A stretch of DNA of 64,000 nucleotides from Candidatus Pantoea formicae (GCF_011752625.1 NZ_VWXD01000003.1:310001-374000), one strand, 5' to 3'. Positions 8,284 to 17,601 are shown, numbered from the stretch's first letter. A program made the numbers and translations. The notes: generated from the letters alone by a model not told the origin.

Positions 8284-9786
8284 ATGACAGCACTGCTGGA
8301 ACTGCGCGGTATCAGTAAACGTTTTGGTGCCGTCAAGGCGTTGCAGGAGGTCGACCTCACATTGCAGGCCGGTGAGATTCACGCGTTGGCAGGTGAAAAC
8401 GGGGCCGGAAAATCGACCCTGATGAACATCATTGACGGCATCCTGCGCCCGGATAGTGGTGAAATCTGGCTGGATGGGAAACCCGTTACCATCCGCTCGC
8501 CGCGTGAAGCGCAGCAGTTGGGCATCGGTTTAGTACACCAGGAAATCGCTCTGTGTCCGGATATCAGTATCTATGAAAATATCTGGATGGCACATCAACA
8601 GCGCGGCCTGCTGTTACCCCATAAAGCATTGCGGGAACGCGCGCAGCAGGTGATGAATCGCCTTGCCCCTATTCCCGTGAGTCAAAAAGTCGGCGAGCTG
8701 TCGCTGTCTCAGCAGCAGCTTGTAGAGATAGCGAAAGCCCTCACGCTGGATTGTCGGTTGCTGATACTCGATGAACCCACTGCTGCCCTTACTGAACCAG
8801 AAGCGCAGACGCTGTTTAGCATTGTGCGCCAACTGCGCGACCAGGGCATTACGGTGGTGTATATCAGCCATCGCATGGCGGAGATTTTCGCGCTCTGCCA
8901 ACACATCACTATTCTGCGCGATGGCCGCACCGTTCACAGTGCTCCCCTCCATAGCATGACGGCAGATGAGGTGATCACGCGATTAGTCGGCCGAGAGTTG
9001 TCCCAGCTCTATCCTGATAAACGGCCCGTCAATGACACCCCGCCTTTACTTGAAGTGCGGAATCTCAGTGATGGGAAACGCTTTCACGATATTCATTTTA
9101 ACCTGCGTCCGGGGGAAATCCTCGGGATTGGCGGCTTGATGGGTGCGGGTCGCAGCGAGATTGCGCAGGGCATTTGTGCACTGCATCCGATCACTCGCGG
9201 CAGTATCAGTATCAAAGGTTTACCGGTGCGGTTAAAGGATTATGCGGCGAGTATTCAGCAGCGGATGGTCTATTTATCTGAAGACCGCAAAGACGCGGGA
9301 CTGTTTCTGGCGATGCCGATTGACTGGAATATCTCCGCATTGGACATCCGTGCTGTCAGCCATCACGGCTTAACGCTCAGCCCGCGTCGTGAACGTGTGC
9401 AAGCGGAAGCTCTGGCACAGCAGGTCAAACTAAAACGCGGCAAGTTAAGCGACCCCGTGTCGTCACTTTCCGGTGGTAACCAGCAAAAAGTGGCGCTGGC
9501 ACGCGTGCTATCGGTGCAGCCGGAAATCGTGTTTCTGGATGAGCCCACACGTGGCGTGGATGTGAGCGCTAAAGCGGAAATATATCAAATACTCGCTAAT
9601 CTGGCAGACAACGGTGTCGGTTTGGTTGTGATTTCGTCGGAACTGCCTGAGCTGATCGGACTCTGTGATCGCATTATTGTCATTCATGAAGGACGAATCA
9701 GTGGTGAAGTCACGGGAGAAGCGATGACAGAAGAGAATCTGATGCGGCTCGCGGCTGGCATCGCAACGCAAGCGGAGGCCCTATGA
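8284..9786 (+). CDS. Sugar ABC importer ATPase, duplicated domains (RbsA type)
   Basis: 500 residues with two fused nucleotide-binding domains, as in RbsA, MglA and LsrA. The first has Walker A GENGAGKST (37-45) and Walker B LLILDEPTAAL. The second has the usual degenerate P-loop (GLMGAGRSE), but an intact LSGGNQQKVALARVL signature and FLDEPTRGVDV. The start at 8284 has AAGGAG in front and gives the standard N-terminus. It powers import on the cytoplasmic face with the permease whose gene overlaps its stop by 4 bases. The binding-protein gene ends 10 bases upstream. Confidence 0.92.
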   Translation: MTALLELRGISKRFGAVKALQEVDLTLQAGEIHALAGENGAGKSTLMNIIDGILRPDSGEIWLDGKPVTIRSPREAQQLGIGLVHQEIALCPDISIYENIWMAHQQRGLLLPHKALRERAQQVMNRLAPIPVSQKVGELSLSQQQLVEIAKALTLDCRLLILDEPTAALTEPEAQTLFSIVRQLRDQGITVVYISHRMAEIFALCQHITILRDGRTVHSAPLHSMTADEVITRLVGRELSQLYPDKRPVNDTPPLLEVRNLSDGKRFHDIHFNLRPGEILGIGGLMGAGRSEIAQGICALHPITRGSISIKGLPVRLKDYAASIQQRMVYLSEDRKDAGLFLAMPIDWNISALDIRAVSHHGLTLSPRRERVQAEALAQQVKLKRGKLSDPVSSLSGGNQQKVALARVLSVQPEIVFLDEPTRGVDVSAKAEIYQILANLADNGVGLVVISSELPELIGLCDRIIVIHEGRISGEVTGEAMTEENLMRLAAGIATQAEAL

Positions 9787-10778
9787 CCATGAACACGACC
9801 TTGCCCACTGCAGGAAAATCCCGTCTGTCCCTGTTTGGCGGTCTGCATAAACAGCGCGAAATCGGCTTGATCGTCATTATTGCGCTGATCTTTGTGGTGA
9901 TGAGTTTTACCTCGCCCTATTTCCTCACCTGGGCCAACATGAAAGCCATGCTGCTGTCGTTTTCGATTGAGGGCATTGTGGTGATCGGCATGACCATTCT
10001 ATTGATTGTCGGCGGTATCGACCTGTCTGTCGGCGCGGTGGTATGTCTATCAATGGTTGTCGCAGGCCAGCTCTTTCTTAGCGGGATCGACCCCTGGCTT
10101 GCCAGCCTTGGCGGTATTGTCGCTGCCGCATTGGTGGGATTGTTAATGGGTCTCACGGTCACTAAAATTGGCCTCAGTCACTTTATTGCTTCATTGGCAG
10201 CCATGGTGATAGTTCGCGGGTTATGCATGATCATTACCCAAGGTACCCCGTTGTCACTGTTCACCCTTCCTGCCAGCTTCAAGTTTCTTGGTCAGGGCAC
10301 GCTGTGGGGTATACCCTTCGTCATCATTCTCTTCTTCGTGCTGGTCGCCCTTTTCGACTTTTTGCTGCGAAAGGCCACGCTATTCCGCAAGGTGTTTTAC
10401 ACCGGCAGCAATGAACGTGCCGCAGCTTACTCAGGCATCAACATCAATCGGATTAAGTTGTGGGTCACGGTGTTGACTTCCACGTTGGCAGGCGTCGCGG
10501 GCATCATCTACATGGCGCGTCTCGGTTCTGCTACCCCCACCTTTGGCGTCGGTATGGAATTGAACGTAATTGCTGCTGCCGTCATTGGCGGTGCCAGTTT
10601 GAAAGGCGGTACCGGGTCCATTCTCGGCGCGGTCTTGGGCGTGGCCCTGCTCTCCATCGTTACCAGCTCACTGATTCTGATTAACGTGTCGGTCTACTGG
10701 CAAGACCTGATCAAGGGATTGATTTTGTTGGCTGCCGTTTCGATTGATCATCTGCTGAATAAATATCGCGCGGCATAA
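9783..10778 (+). CDS. Sugar ABC importer permease (RbsC type)
   Basis: 331 residues with eight to ten hydrophobic helices of the BPD_transp_2 family. Family marks include LIVGGIDLSVGAVVCLSMV near 80 and GIDPWLASLGGIVAAALVG after it, with an EAA-like GSNERAAAYSGINI region near 205. Only one permease gene is present, so it should act as a homodimer, unlike Lsr systems with two different permeases. It overlaps the ATPase gene by 4 bases (ATGA), indicating translational coupling. The substrate is unknown. Confidence 0.9.
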   Translation: MTMNTTLPTAGKSRLSLFGGLHKQREIGLIVIIALIFVVMSFTSPYFLTWANMKAMLLSFSIEGIVVIGMTILLIVGGIDLSVGAVVCLSMVVAGQLFLSGIDPWLASLGGIVAAALVGLLMGLTVTKIGLSHFIASLAAMVIVRGLCMIITQGTPLSLFTLPASFKFLGQGTLWGIPFVIILFFVLVALFDFLLRKATLFRKVFYTGSNERAAAYSGININRIKLWVTVLTSTLAGVAGIIYMARLGSATPTFGVGMELNVIAAAVIGGASLKGGTGSILGAVLGVALLSIVTSSLILINVSVYWQDLIKGLILLAAVSIDHLLNKYRAA

Positions 10779-10791
10779 GGATGAAACCTTA

Positions 10792-11784
10792 ATGGAAATG
10801 GAAAATGAACATCCTGCATTCCACAGCGCCCGACAAATCTATCAGGTGCTGGTGATGTACTACCTTGATGGCAAAAAACAGTCAGAGATTGCAGCAGAAA
10901 CAGATCTCTCCGTCGCCAGCGTTAATCGGTTGATTCGCCAAGGTAAAGAGAGCGGCATGGTGGAAATTACGATTAAGTCTCCTTGGCTCTCTGCCCATCA
11001 GCTAGAAAGCGACCTGGCGCGACTCGCACAGCTACAGCAGGTGGTCGTCGCACCCAATGTGGCTCGCAGCGAGGAACAAAGCTTACAAATGGTGGGGGTT
11101 GCGGCAGCAGAATATCTGCTCTCGCGCCTGAAAGATGGCGATGTCATTGCCATCACGGGTGGCAAAGGTGTTAGCGCTTTAGTGGAAGCCTTACACCCTG
11201 CACGCAAATTCGATGTACAGGTCGTCCCTGCACTAGGGTGCGTTCAGGGCAAACATTACACCGATGTGAACCATGTTGCGTCAGAAATGGCGGCACGGCT
11301 TGGCGGTCATGCCTGGCAAATTCACGCCCCACTCTTTACTGATTCAGCTGCCGAGCGCGACATGTTGATGCGCATCAGTGCCGTGGACCAGGTGCTGGAA
11401 AAAGCACGCAACGCGTCGATCGCCGTGGTGGGACTGGGGTCGATTCACAGCGACAGTTCCAGCTACTACGATTTAAACCTGGCAGCACGTCACGCGTCAG
11501 CCAGCATCGAAACCAGCGGGGCACGCAGTGAACTGCTGGCCTGGCTGTTGGACTCACAAGGTCAACCGGCGCCTTTCGAAGACAACCAGAGGTTGGTGGG
11601 TCTGACATTAGCTGAGCTGCAACGTATTCCTTTTTCAATGGCGGTGGTAGCCGGACGAGATAAGGTGGATCCCATCCGCTGTGCACTGCGGGGGCAATGG
11701 CTAAAAGGCATCGTCACGGATGAATCCACCGCCGCAGGTGTACTCGATATGGCCATGAGCCGAGGAGCAATCCATGGAGAATAA
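10792..11784 (+). CDS. SorC/DeoR-type sugar-responsive regulator
   Basis: 330 residues of the SorC family (relatives: SorC, DalR, LsrR, EryD). The N-terminal helix-turn-helix spans about 22-52 (LDGKKQSEIAAETDLSVASV, then NRLIRQGKESG). A sugar-phosphate-binding domain follows, with GVAAAEYLLSRLKDGDVIAI and AVVGLGSIHSDSS segments. Members sense a phosphorylated intermediate of the pathway they control. Here the kinase product is the natural effector and the inverted repeat at 7131 the natural operator; both are inference. Its last 11 bases overlap the dehydrogenase gene, so the regulator is made from the operon it probably controls. Confidence 0.88.
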   Translation: MEMENEHPAFHSARQIYQVLVMYYLDGKKQSEIAAETDLSVASVNRLIRQGKESGMVEITIKSPWLSAHQLESDLARLAQLQQVVVAPNVARSEEQSLQMVGVAAAEYLLSRLKDGDVIAITGGKGVSALVEALHPARKFDVQVVPALGCVQGKHYTDVNHVASEMAARLGGHAWQIHAPLFTDSAAERDMLMRISAVDQVLEKARNASIAVVGLGSIHSDSSSYYDLNLAARHASASIETSGARSELLAWLLDSQGQPAPFEDNQRLVGLTLAELQRIPFSMAVVAGRDKVDPIRCALRGQWLKGIVTDESTAAGVLDMAMSRGAIHGE

Positions 11785-13528
11785 TGCAACACGCGAGCAA
11801 CGACTCAGCGCCTTACGGCAGCGCACCACGACGCCAGTCTTGATTGTCGGCGGCGGCATCAACGGCATCAGTACGTTTCGTGAACTGGCACTACAGGGCA
11901 TTCCGGTGATTTTGGTGGAAAAAGGTGACTGGTGTCAGGCCGCGAGTGGAGCCTTATCCCGTATGATTCACGGTGGATTACGCTATCTTGAAACCGGTGA
12001 GTTTACGCTGGTCAAGGAGTCCGTGACCGAACGTGACCGACTGCTGAAGAACGCTTCTCACTATGTATTCCCTCTGCGTACCACGGTACCTATAGATAAC
12101 CTCGGCGGCGGTCTTATCAACGCTACACGCCGTTTTCTTCGCCTTAGTGACAAACCTGCGCGCCGCGGGGCGTTGTTGATCAAAACGGGTTTAAGCCTGT
12201 ACGACATCTACACACGGCAGTACGGGTCGATGCCCAAACACCAGGTCCGTGGAGAAACTGCCACGCGCGACCGCTGGCCCGGCTTTGCTCCTTGGGTCAA
12301 GTACAGCGCCAGTTATTATGATGCGTGGATCAGCGCCCCCGAACGTCTGGGTTATGAGCTTATCGAAGATGCCGAATGCGCCTGCTCCGACGCGCTGGCA
12401 CTCAACTATATGGAATTGGTAAGTGCAGATGGAGAATCTGTCACGTTACAAGACGTCTTAAGCGGTGAGCGTTTCACCCTGCAACCCCATGTGCTGGTGA
12501 ATGCTGGCGGTGCGTGGATAGACCAACTAAATCAGCGCCTCGCACCCAGGGAGAAATCGGCGAAGTTGATTGGCGGCACCAAAGGTTCACATCTGATTCT
12601 TGATCATCCTGAATTGCTACAGATGCTCGACGGTGAAATGGTCTATTTCGAAAACCAGGAAGGCCGCGTATGCATCATGTTCCCCTGGTTCGGCAAAGTG
12701 CTGTTGGGTTCTACCGATATCCGTGTGGATGATCCTGATAGCGTCGTCTGTGAGGAAGAGGAGAAAGCCTACATCCTCGAATCACTGCGTTTCGTGTTCC
12801 CAGACGTCGTTGTCCCAGAGTCCGCCATCCTCTACACCTTCTGCGGAGTTCGCCCGCTGCCCGCCAGCGACGCCAAAGTAAATGGGCAAATATCGCGTAA
12901 CCACTCATTAGTCTTGCTGCCGCCCGATGCTGCACATGCCTATAGCCTGTTATGTCTGGTCGGCGGCAAATGGACCACCTTCCGTCAGTTTGGTGCAGAA
13001 GCCGCAGACCGGGTATTGCGCTTGATCGGTGAAAAGCGCCGTCTGTCGAGTGATGACCTGCCCATTGGGGGCGGTCGTGATTTCCCTAAACCCTCCGAGC
13101 AACCTCACTGGCTTAACCAACTAGCTCAACAGTATGCGTTACCCCTTGCACGTGTGACGCAATTAGTGAAGCGCTATGGCTCGCGAGCCTTGCCAATCCT
13201 GCAAGGGATCCAGCAACAGGGGGAGCAGCCGCTGCAACATCATCAAGCTTACAGCGCGTTGGAATTGCGATATCTGATTGAGCATGAGCAGGTTCGGCAA
13301 CTGGAGGACCTGTTAGTACGCCGGACGTCACTGGCCATCTGCGGCGAGCTGACTCCACTGCTGATAGAGGAGATTTCACATCTGCTGGCCACCACGCTGG
13401 GCTGGAGTGAACTCCAGCGAGTGCAACATCTGCAACGAAGCTGCGCCAACCTTGCGCGCTGGCACGGCCTTAAAGACCTTGACCCCACCGTTTTTCAGGA
13501 GGAAATCCACCATGTTAGTCACCAATAA
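11774..13528 (+). CDS. FAD-dependent polyol-phosphate dehydrogenase (GlpD/EryB-like)
   Basis: 584 residues of the glycerol-3-phosphate dehydrogenase family. It has a Rossmann FAD motif VGGGINGIST (about 24-33), the GlpD hallmark LSRMIHGGLRYLETGEFTLV (about 61-80) and GKVLLGSTDIRVDDPDSVVC. A C-terminal DAO_C-like domain follows. It is longer than GlpD (about 500). Such enzymes oxidise the C2 hydroxyl of a polyol phosphate to a keto group and pass electrons to the quinone pool. The kinase and aldolase beside it suggest oxidation of a kinase-made polyol phosphate, as with EryB in erythritol use, rather than plain glycerol-3-phosphate. It overlaps its neighbours by 11 and 17 bases. Confidence 0.85.
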   Translation: MENNATREQRLSALRQRTTTPVLIVGGGINGISTFRELALQGIPVILVEKGDWCQAASGALSRMIHGGLRYLETGEFTLVKESVTERDRLLKNASHYVFPLRTTVPIDNLGGGLINATRRFLRLSDKPARRGALLIKTGLSLYDIYTRQYGSMPKHQVRGETATRDRWPGFAPWVKYSASYYDAWISAPERLGYELIEDAECACSDALALNYMELVSADGESVTLQDVLSGERFTLQPHVLVNAGGAWIDQLNQRLAPREKSAKLIGGTKGSHLILDHPELLQMLDGEMVYFENQEGRVCIMFPWFGKVLLGSTDIRVDDPDSVVCEEEEKAYILESLRFVFPDVVVPESAILYTFCGVRPLPASDAKVNGQISRNHSLVLLPPDAAHAYSLLCLVGGKWTTFRQFGAEAADRVLRLIGEKRRLSSDDLPIGGGRDFPKPSEQPHWLNQLAQQYALPLARVTQLVKRYGSRALPILQGIQQQGEQPLQHHQAYSALELRYLIEHEQVRQLEDLLVRRTSLAICGELTPLLIEEISHLLATTLGWSELQRVQHLQRSCANLARWHGLKDLDPTVFQEEIHHVSHQ

Positions 13529-14351
13529 AGTGCGTATGAACCGTCTTTTTCACCACGGCAAATGCCTTGATGTCGCCATTGACCACGGTATCGCCAACGA
13601 ACCTGACTTTCTTATTGGGCTGGAGAATATTGAAGGTGTGATGGAGAACCTGATCGCAGCCCAGCCAGATGCGATTCAGGTGAATTATGGCCAGGCCGAT
13701 TTGCTGCAGCGGGTGGCTGGTCGTAAACCCGCTTTAGTGATGCGTACCGACGTCGGTAATGCTTACAACGCCGCTCGTCACCGCGAAATGTGGGCAGTGC
13801 TGCACAATCCTGATGAACCTATTCTCGCCGCCTTACAAATGGATGCCGCCGCTGTGGTGGTTAATCTTTATTTGATCCCCGATGAACCCGGCATTTTCCG
13901 CATGTGCGTGGAAAATATTGGTCGGCTGCGCCAGGCGTGCGATCGCTATGCGATGCCGCTGATGATTGAACCCCTGGTGATGGCGCCCGCCGGGCAAGGT
14001 GCGGCATATGGTTCATTGGGAGATGTGGAAAAAATTGTGCCACTGGTGCGTTTAGCACGGGAGCTGGGTGCGGACATCATCAAAGCCGATCCAACGGAAA
14101 ATATTGAAGATTTTCATCGCGTGGTGGAAGCCGCGCGCTGCCCAACGCTGGTGCGCGGCGGCGGCAAAGGCGAGCTTGGGCCGGTGCTGGCAAAAAGTGC
14201 TGCGTTAATGGCGCAAGGAGCCAGCGGCATGGTGTATGGCCGTAATGTCTACCAGCACGATAATCCATCGCGCGTGGTCAAGGCTTTAATGGCGATCATT
14301 CATCAGGGTGCCAGTGGCCCGGATGCTCTGGAAATTTATCAGCAGGGTTAA
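13512..14351 (+). CDS. Class I DhnA/LsrF-type aldolase
   Basis: 279 residues of the DhnA family (archaeal-type fructose-bisphosphate aldolases, LsrF). It has DVAIDHGIANE near 20-30, a Schiff-base lysine candidate Lys191 in ADIIKADPTENIEDF, and a phosphate-binding segment PTLVRGGGKGELG (211-223). The ATG at 13512 is chosen for its strong AGGAGG site 9 bases upstream; an upstream in-frame start would lie deep in the dehydrogenase gene. The likely reaction is retro-aldol cleavage of a ketose 1-phosphate to DHAP and an aldehyde, though LsrF shows that thiolase-like chemistry also occurs in the family. Confidence 0.82.
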   Translation: MLVTNKVRMNRLFHHGKCLDVAIDHGIANEPDFLIGLENIEGVMENLIAAQPDAIQVNYGQADLLQRVAGRKPALVMRTDVGNAYNAARHREMWAVLHNPDEPILAALQMDAAAVVVNLYLIPDEPGIFRMCVENIGRLRQACDRYAMPLMIEPLVMAPAGQGAAYGSLGDVEKIVPLVRLARELGADIIKADPTENIEDFHRVVEAARCPTLVRGGGKGELGPVLAKSAALMAQGASGMVYGRNVYQHDNPSRVVKALMAIIHQGASGPDALEIYQQG

Positions 14352-14413
14352 GCATGACCTGCACCGGCGCTTAAGCGGTGCGCCGTCTTCGCCAGCCAAA
14401 CGGAGTCGGAGAT

Positions 14414-15901
14414 ATGAGTCAAATTCTCGGTATTGATGCCGGAAACACGATGATCAAAGCGGTGCTGTTTGATCTCAGCGGGCGCGTGCTCTCGGTCGCC
14501 GAGTGTGCCGGTGAAACCCACCAGCCGCAGGAAGGCTACGCCGAGCGTCCAGTGGAAGATATCTGGCACGGCGTGAGCCAGGCGGTAAGCCGTTGTCTTC
14601 AGCAGGCGGGCAGCGATCCGCGTGAAGTCATTGCCGTTGGGGCCGCAGGACATGGCAATGGCTTGTATGCGCTGGACAAGCAGCAGCAACCGCTGTTTGG
14701 CATTCAATCTATTGATCATCGCGCCCTTGCTAGGGTACAGGCGTTGGAGCTGAGTGGTGCAGATCAGGCGATTTATCGCCTGTCGTTGCAAAAACCCTGG
14801 CCCGCCGCAACGCCGGTGCTGATCAGTTGGATCAAACAGCATCAACCCGATCGCTGGAGCCGACTGGGGCATTTACTCTGTGCAAAGGATGTGATTGCGC
14901 ATTTTCTGAGTGGCGCGATCAGTGCTGACTACTCGGATGCCGCAGGCGCCGGGTTGATTGACTATCGCCCACGCAATTACAGCCGTGAACTGATGGCGCT
15001 CTACGATATCGAAGACGCCCTCGCCCTGCTACCGCCGCTGCGTGAATCCTGCGAGGTGGTGGGTCAGGTCACTGAACAAGCTGCACGATTGACAGGATTA
15101 CCTGTAGGTATCCCCGTGGTTGCCGGGATTTTCGATGTAGTGGCCAGTGCCGTCGGGTCAGGTGTGGTGAAGACGGGGCAAGCTTCCATCGTGGCGGGTA
15201 CCTGGAGTATCAATCAGGTCGTGGTTGATAAGCCCGACTATTTGCGTCCGGTGTTTATGAACTCGATTATTGAGAAAGATCGCTTTATGGCAATTGAAGC
15301 CAGTGCCACTTCGGCCGCCAATCTGGACTGGTTTCTGCGTGAATTTGATGATGGACGCAGCGGACAAGGTGCCGCACGCAGCAGCGACACCGTGGCGCAC
15401 GTCGAACCCAACGCCCAGTTGCCGCTCTATCACCCTTACCTCTACTCCGGTCGCAAATCCGAACCGGCTAAAGCGGGTTTCTACGGTTTGGGTGGCTGGC
15501 ATACCCGAGCTGACATGCTGTTTGCGCTGTTCGAGGGCGTGACATTTGCGCATCGTGCGCACGTCGACCGTTTACGCGCGGCAGGCATTCCCTTTACCCA
15601 GGCGATTCTCTCCGGCGGCGCGGCGCGAAGCTGCATCTGGCCACAGATGTTTGCCGACGTGCTGGGTATTCCTATCCGTGTAGCCGAATGCAAAGAAACG
15701 GGCGCTTTAGGTGCAGCACTTTGTGCCGGCGTGGGGGTCGGTGTCTGGCCATATTTGTCGGCGGCAGTACAACAGGCGGTGCAGATTAATCCCGGCGAGT
15801 TGCTACCGAGGCCAGAACGGTTTGCTTTTCATGATGCCCGTTATCGGGTATTCAAAAAACTTGAACTGGCGATGGGTGAAATGTGGCGTGACGTCGGTTG
15901 A
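14414..15901 (+). CDS. FGGY-family carbohydrate/polyol kinase
   Basis: 495 residues with the two-domain FGGY kinase layout: N-terminal ATP-phosphate motif GIDAGNTMIKAVLFD (6-20), a central VVAGIFDVVASAVGSGVVK, and the C-terminal FGGY signature region SGGAARSCIWPQMFADVLG with TGALGAALCAGVG. It phosphorylates a sugar or polyol after import. The nearest characterised relatives by architecture are xylulose, erythritol and LsrK kinases, and sequence alone does not choose among them. The ATG at 14414 has GGAG 8 bases upstream. It follows the aldolase gene by 62 bases. Confidence 0.88.
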   Translation: MSQILGIDAGNTMIKAVLFDLSGRVLSVAECAGETHQPQEGYAERPVEDIWHGVSQAVSRCLQQAGSDPREVIAVGAAGHGNGLYALDKQQQPLFGIQSIDHRALARVQALELSGADQAIYRLSLQKPWPAATPVLISWIKQHQPDRWSRLGHLLCAKDVIAHFLSGAISADYSDAAGAGLIDYRPRNYSRELMALYDIEDALALLPPLRESCEVVGQVTEQAARLTGLPVGIPVVAGIFDVVASAVGSGVVKTGQASIVAGTWSINQVVVDKPDYLRPVFMNSIIEKDRFMAIEASATSAANLDWFLREFDDGRSGQGAARSSDTVAHVEPNAQLPLYHPYLYSGRKSEPAKAGFYGLGGWHTRADMLFALFEGVTFAHRAHVDRLRAAGIPFTQAILSGGAARSCIWPQMFADVLGIPIRVAECKETGALGAALCAGVGVGVWPYLSAAVQQAVQINPGELLPRPERFAFHDARYRVFKKLELAMGEMWRDVG

Positions 15902-15968
15902 TTGTTGTGGCTTATTTTTAGCCAAGCGGTAATAGTGGACGTTTGATTAATTTAATAAGGATATGTTC

Positions 15969-16298
15969 ATGAAAATCAATCAGCTGCCGTTTGGCATCAC
16001 CGACTGGAACACTATCGAAGAAGAAACGCACCCTGGTGACACGGGCTTCGCACTGTGGCGCACGCAACGTTTTGGCGACATCCGCGTGCGGATGGTCGAG
16101 TATTCGGCTGGATACCTCGCAGATCACTGGTGCAGTAAGGGGCATATTTTGCTGTGTCTGGAAGGGGAAATGGTGACCGAACTGGATGATGGTCGCACCT
16201 TCACCTTAACCCCGGGAGTGAGTTATCAGGTGGCGGATAATGCCGAAGCGCATCGCTCCTCAACCACCCAAGGCGCGAAACTTTTTATCGTCGATTGA
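15969..16298 (+). CDS. Small cupin, DHCW-motif type
   Basis: 109 residues forming one cupin barrel, with ADHWCSKGHILLCLEGEM carrying the histidines and glutamate of cupin motif 1 and a later VADNAEAHRSS segment carrying motif 2. It matches small proteins labelled DHCW-motif cupins, which have no defined reaction. The ATG at 15969 is preferred: AAGGA lies 8 bases upstream, but only 2 bases before the alternative at 15963. As last gene of the operon it may be a sugar mutarotase or isomerase for the pathway, which is conjecture. Confidence 0.75.
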   Translation: MKINQLPFGITDWNTIEEETHPGDTGFALWRTQRFGDIRVRMVEYSAGYLADHWCSKGHILLCLEGEMVTELDDGRTFTLTPGVSYQVADNAEAHRSSTTQGAKLFIVD

Positions 16299-16313
16299 TC
16301 AAAGTAAGGTTGC

Positions 16314-16342
16314 TCAGGGCGCACTGCAACAGCGCGCCCTGA
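16314..16342 (+). terminator. Operon-end hairpin terminator
   Basis: A perfect 9-bp stem (TCAGGGCGC with GCGCCCTGA) closes an 11-base loop and is followed on the plus strand by the T-rich tgttcttatttc. It lies 15 bases after the cupin stop and before the convergent phosphatase stop, and may act in both directions. Confidence 0.75.
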
Positions 16343-16347
16343 TGTTC

Positions 16348-17601
16348 TTATTTCTTCGCTGACGCGTAGGCTGCGGTCAAATCAACCCGCTGCCAGAATG
16401 ATTGCTCAGCATTACCCGACAACGGGTAACCGTTTGGCAGTGCCGTTTTCACCATTAATTGGCGAATCTGCGCATCTGAAAGGTGCGGCAACGCCGTTTT
16501 CAGCAAAATCTCTGCACCTTGCGGAACCTGAACCGCCGTATTTTTCACATTGGCTTTCGGCAGATTGTAATTGAGGGTGAAGCGATAGAACTGCTTCATG
16601 TCGGGTGAACGATAAGGGTCGTCTTTACCGACTGTGCGTGCGCACTCCGCCAGGGAAGTACCACACTCTTTCTCCAGCGCCGCACGCAATTGATCGCGCG
16701 CTTCTTTGAACAGCACTTGATAACGAGCATCGTTTAGATAGGTAGCAACGTTACGCTCTGCCACCATGCGTGAACCCATTACATCCAATGGATAATGCAC
16801 GCCCAACACTAAGCGAGAGTAACCATAGCGCGCGCCGCGCGTCACCAGCGCCTCAAAGCGTTCTGGCACCATTTCCGCCATTAACAGCGCGTCGGTATAG
16901 CCGGTGTTCGTGTGGCCACTTGGGAACGAACCGCCATCAGCGGTATAGCGCACGTTGTCTTTTACCACGACATCATCCGGCACCAGGTGAATGGTGTTGC
17001 CTTCATGCAGGAAAGGACGTGGGTAGTTGAAGTGCTTTTTCGCTGCGCTGGTGCTCACTTCGCTGGCTTTGATCAGTGCGGCGGCTTTACTGATTTCGCC
17101 TTTGTCATAAGCGGCGAGGAAAGCTTTGCCCAAACGTGGGCCCATCGCATCGGAGAGGAAATAGAGGCTGCTGATCGCTTCCGCATCTTGCAGTGCCTGA
17201 TGGCGCGTATTCTGCGTGGCATTCAGGTTGATATTGGTGACCGTCGCGCGATTGGCGTCCAGTACGCTGGCAGGCAGCGTGCTAAAGCCAGAGAGCAACG
17301 CAATCCCCGCTTGTTGATTTTGCTTCACGTTGAAATCGTAACCGCTTTTTTTCAACCATGCTTTATCAGCTTGCGTACTGTTTTGCTTGGCTTTTTCCAG
17401 CGCATCACGGGTAAGCGTGGAGCCATCGCCTTGCAGATACTTGCGCTCAGCCTGCAGTGACTGCTGCTCAAGTTGGGTGTAACCCGGCGTAGAGCCGGTA
17501 GAAGTCTGTGCCGCGAGTGCGGCAGCCTGCGGCAGTGTTGCCGCGTGTGCCTGCTGAGCCAGCAGTAAAACCGTTGCAATCAGCGTGTAGCGGGTTTTCA
17601 T
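16348..17601 (-). CDS. Secreted PAP2-family acid phosphatase (PhoN-like)
   Basis: 417 residues with a signal peptide (MKTRYTLIATVLLLAQQAHA, cut after residue 20). The three PAP2 catalytic motifs are present: KHFNYPRP (189-196), PSGH within GGSFPSGHT (227-230, His nucleophile support) and SRLVLGVHYPLD (262-273). These enzymes release phosphate from many organic esters in the periplasm or outside the cell. It is much longer than PhoN (about 250), with roughly 130 extra N-terminal residues of unknown role and about 100 extra C-terminal ones. The gene stands alone, and a Cys-rich secreted peptide is encoded just upstream on the same strand. Confidence 0.88.
   Translation of the reverse strand: MKTRYTLIATVLLLAQQAHAATLPQAAALAAQTSTGSTPGYTQLEQQSLQAERKYLQGDGSTLTRDALEKAKQNSTQADKAWLKKSGYDFNVKQNQQAGIALLSGFSTLPASVLDANRATVTNINLNATQNTRHQALQDAEAISSLYFLSDAMGPRLGKAFLAAYDKGEISKAAALIKASEVSTSAAKKHFNYPRPFLHEGNTIHLVPDDVVVKDNVRYTADGGSFPSGHTNTGYTDALLMAEMVPERFEALVTRGARYGYSRLVLGVHYPLDVMGSRMVAERNVATYLNDARYQVLFKEARDQLRAALEKECGTSLAECARTVGKDDPYRSPDMKQFYRFTLNYNLPKANVKNTAVQVPQGAEILLKTALPHLSDAQIRQLMVKTALPNGYPLSGNAEQSFWQRVDLTAAYASAKK

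Noticed and set aside
7245..16298. Autoinducer-2 (lsr) operon
   Set aside because: There is only one permease gene, no lsrG, and a GlpD-like dehydrogenase is present, which lsr operons lack.
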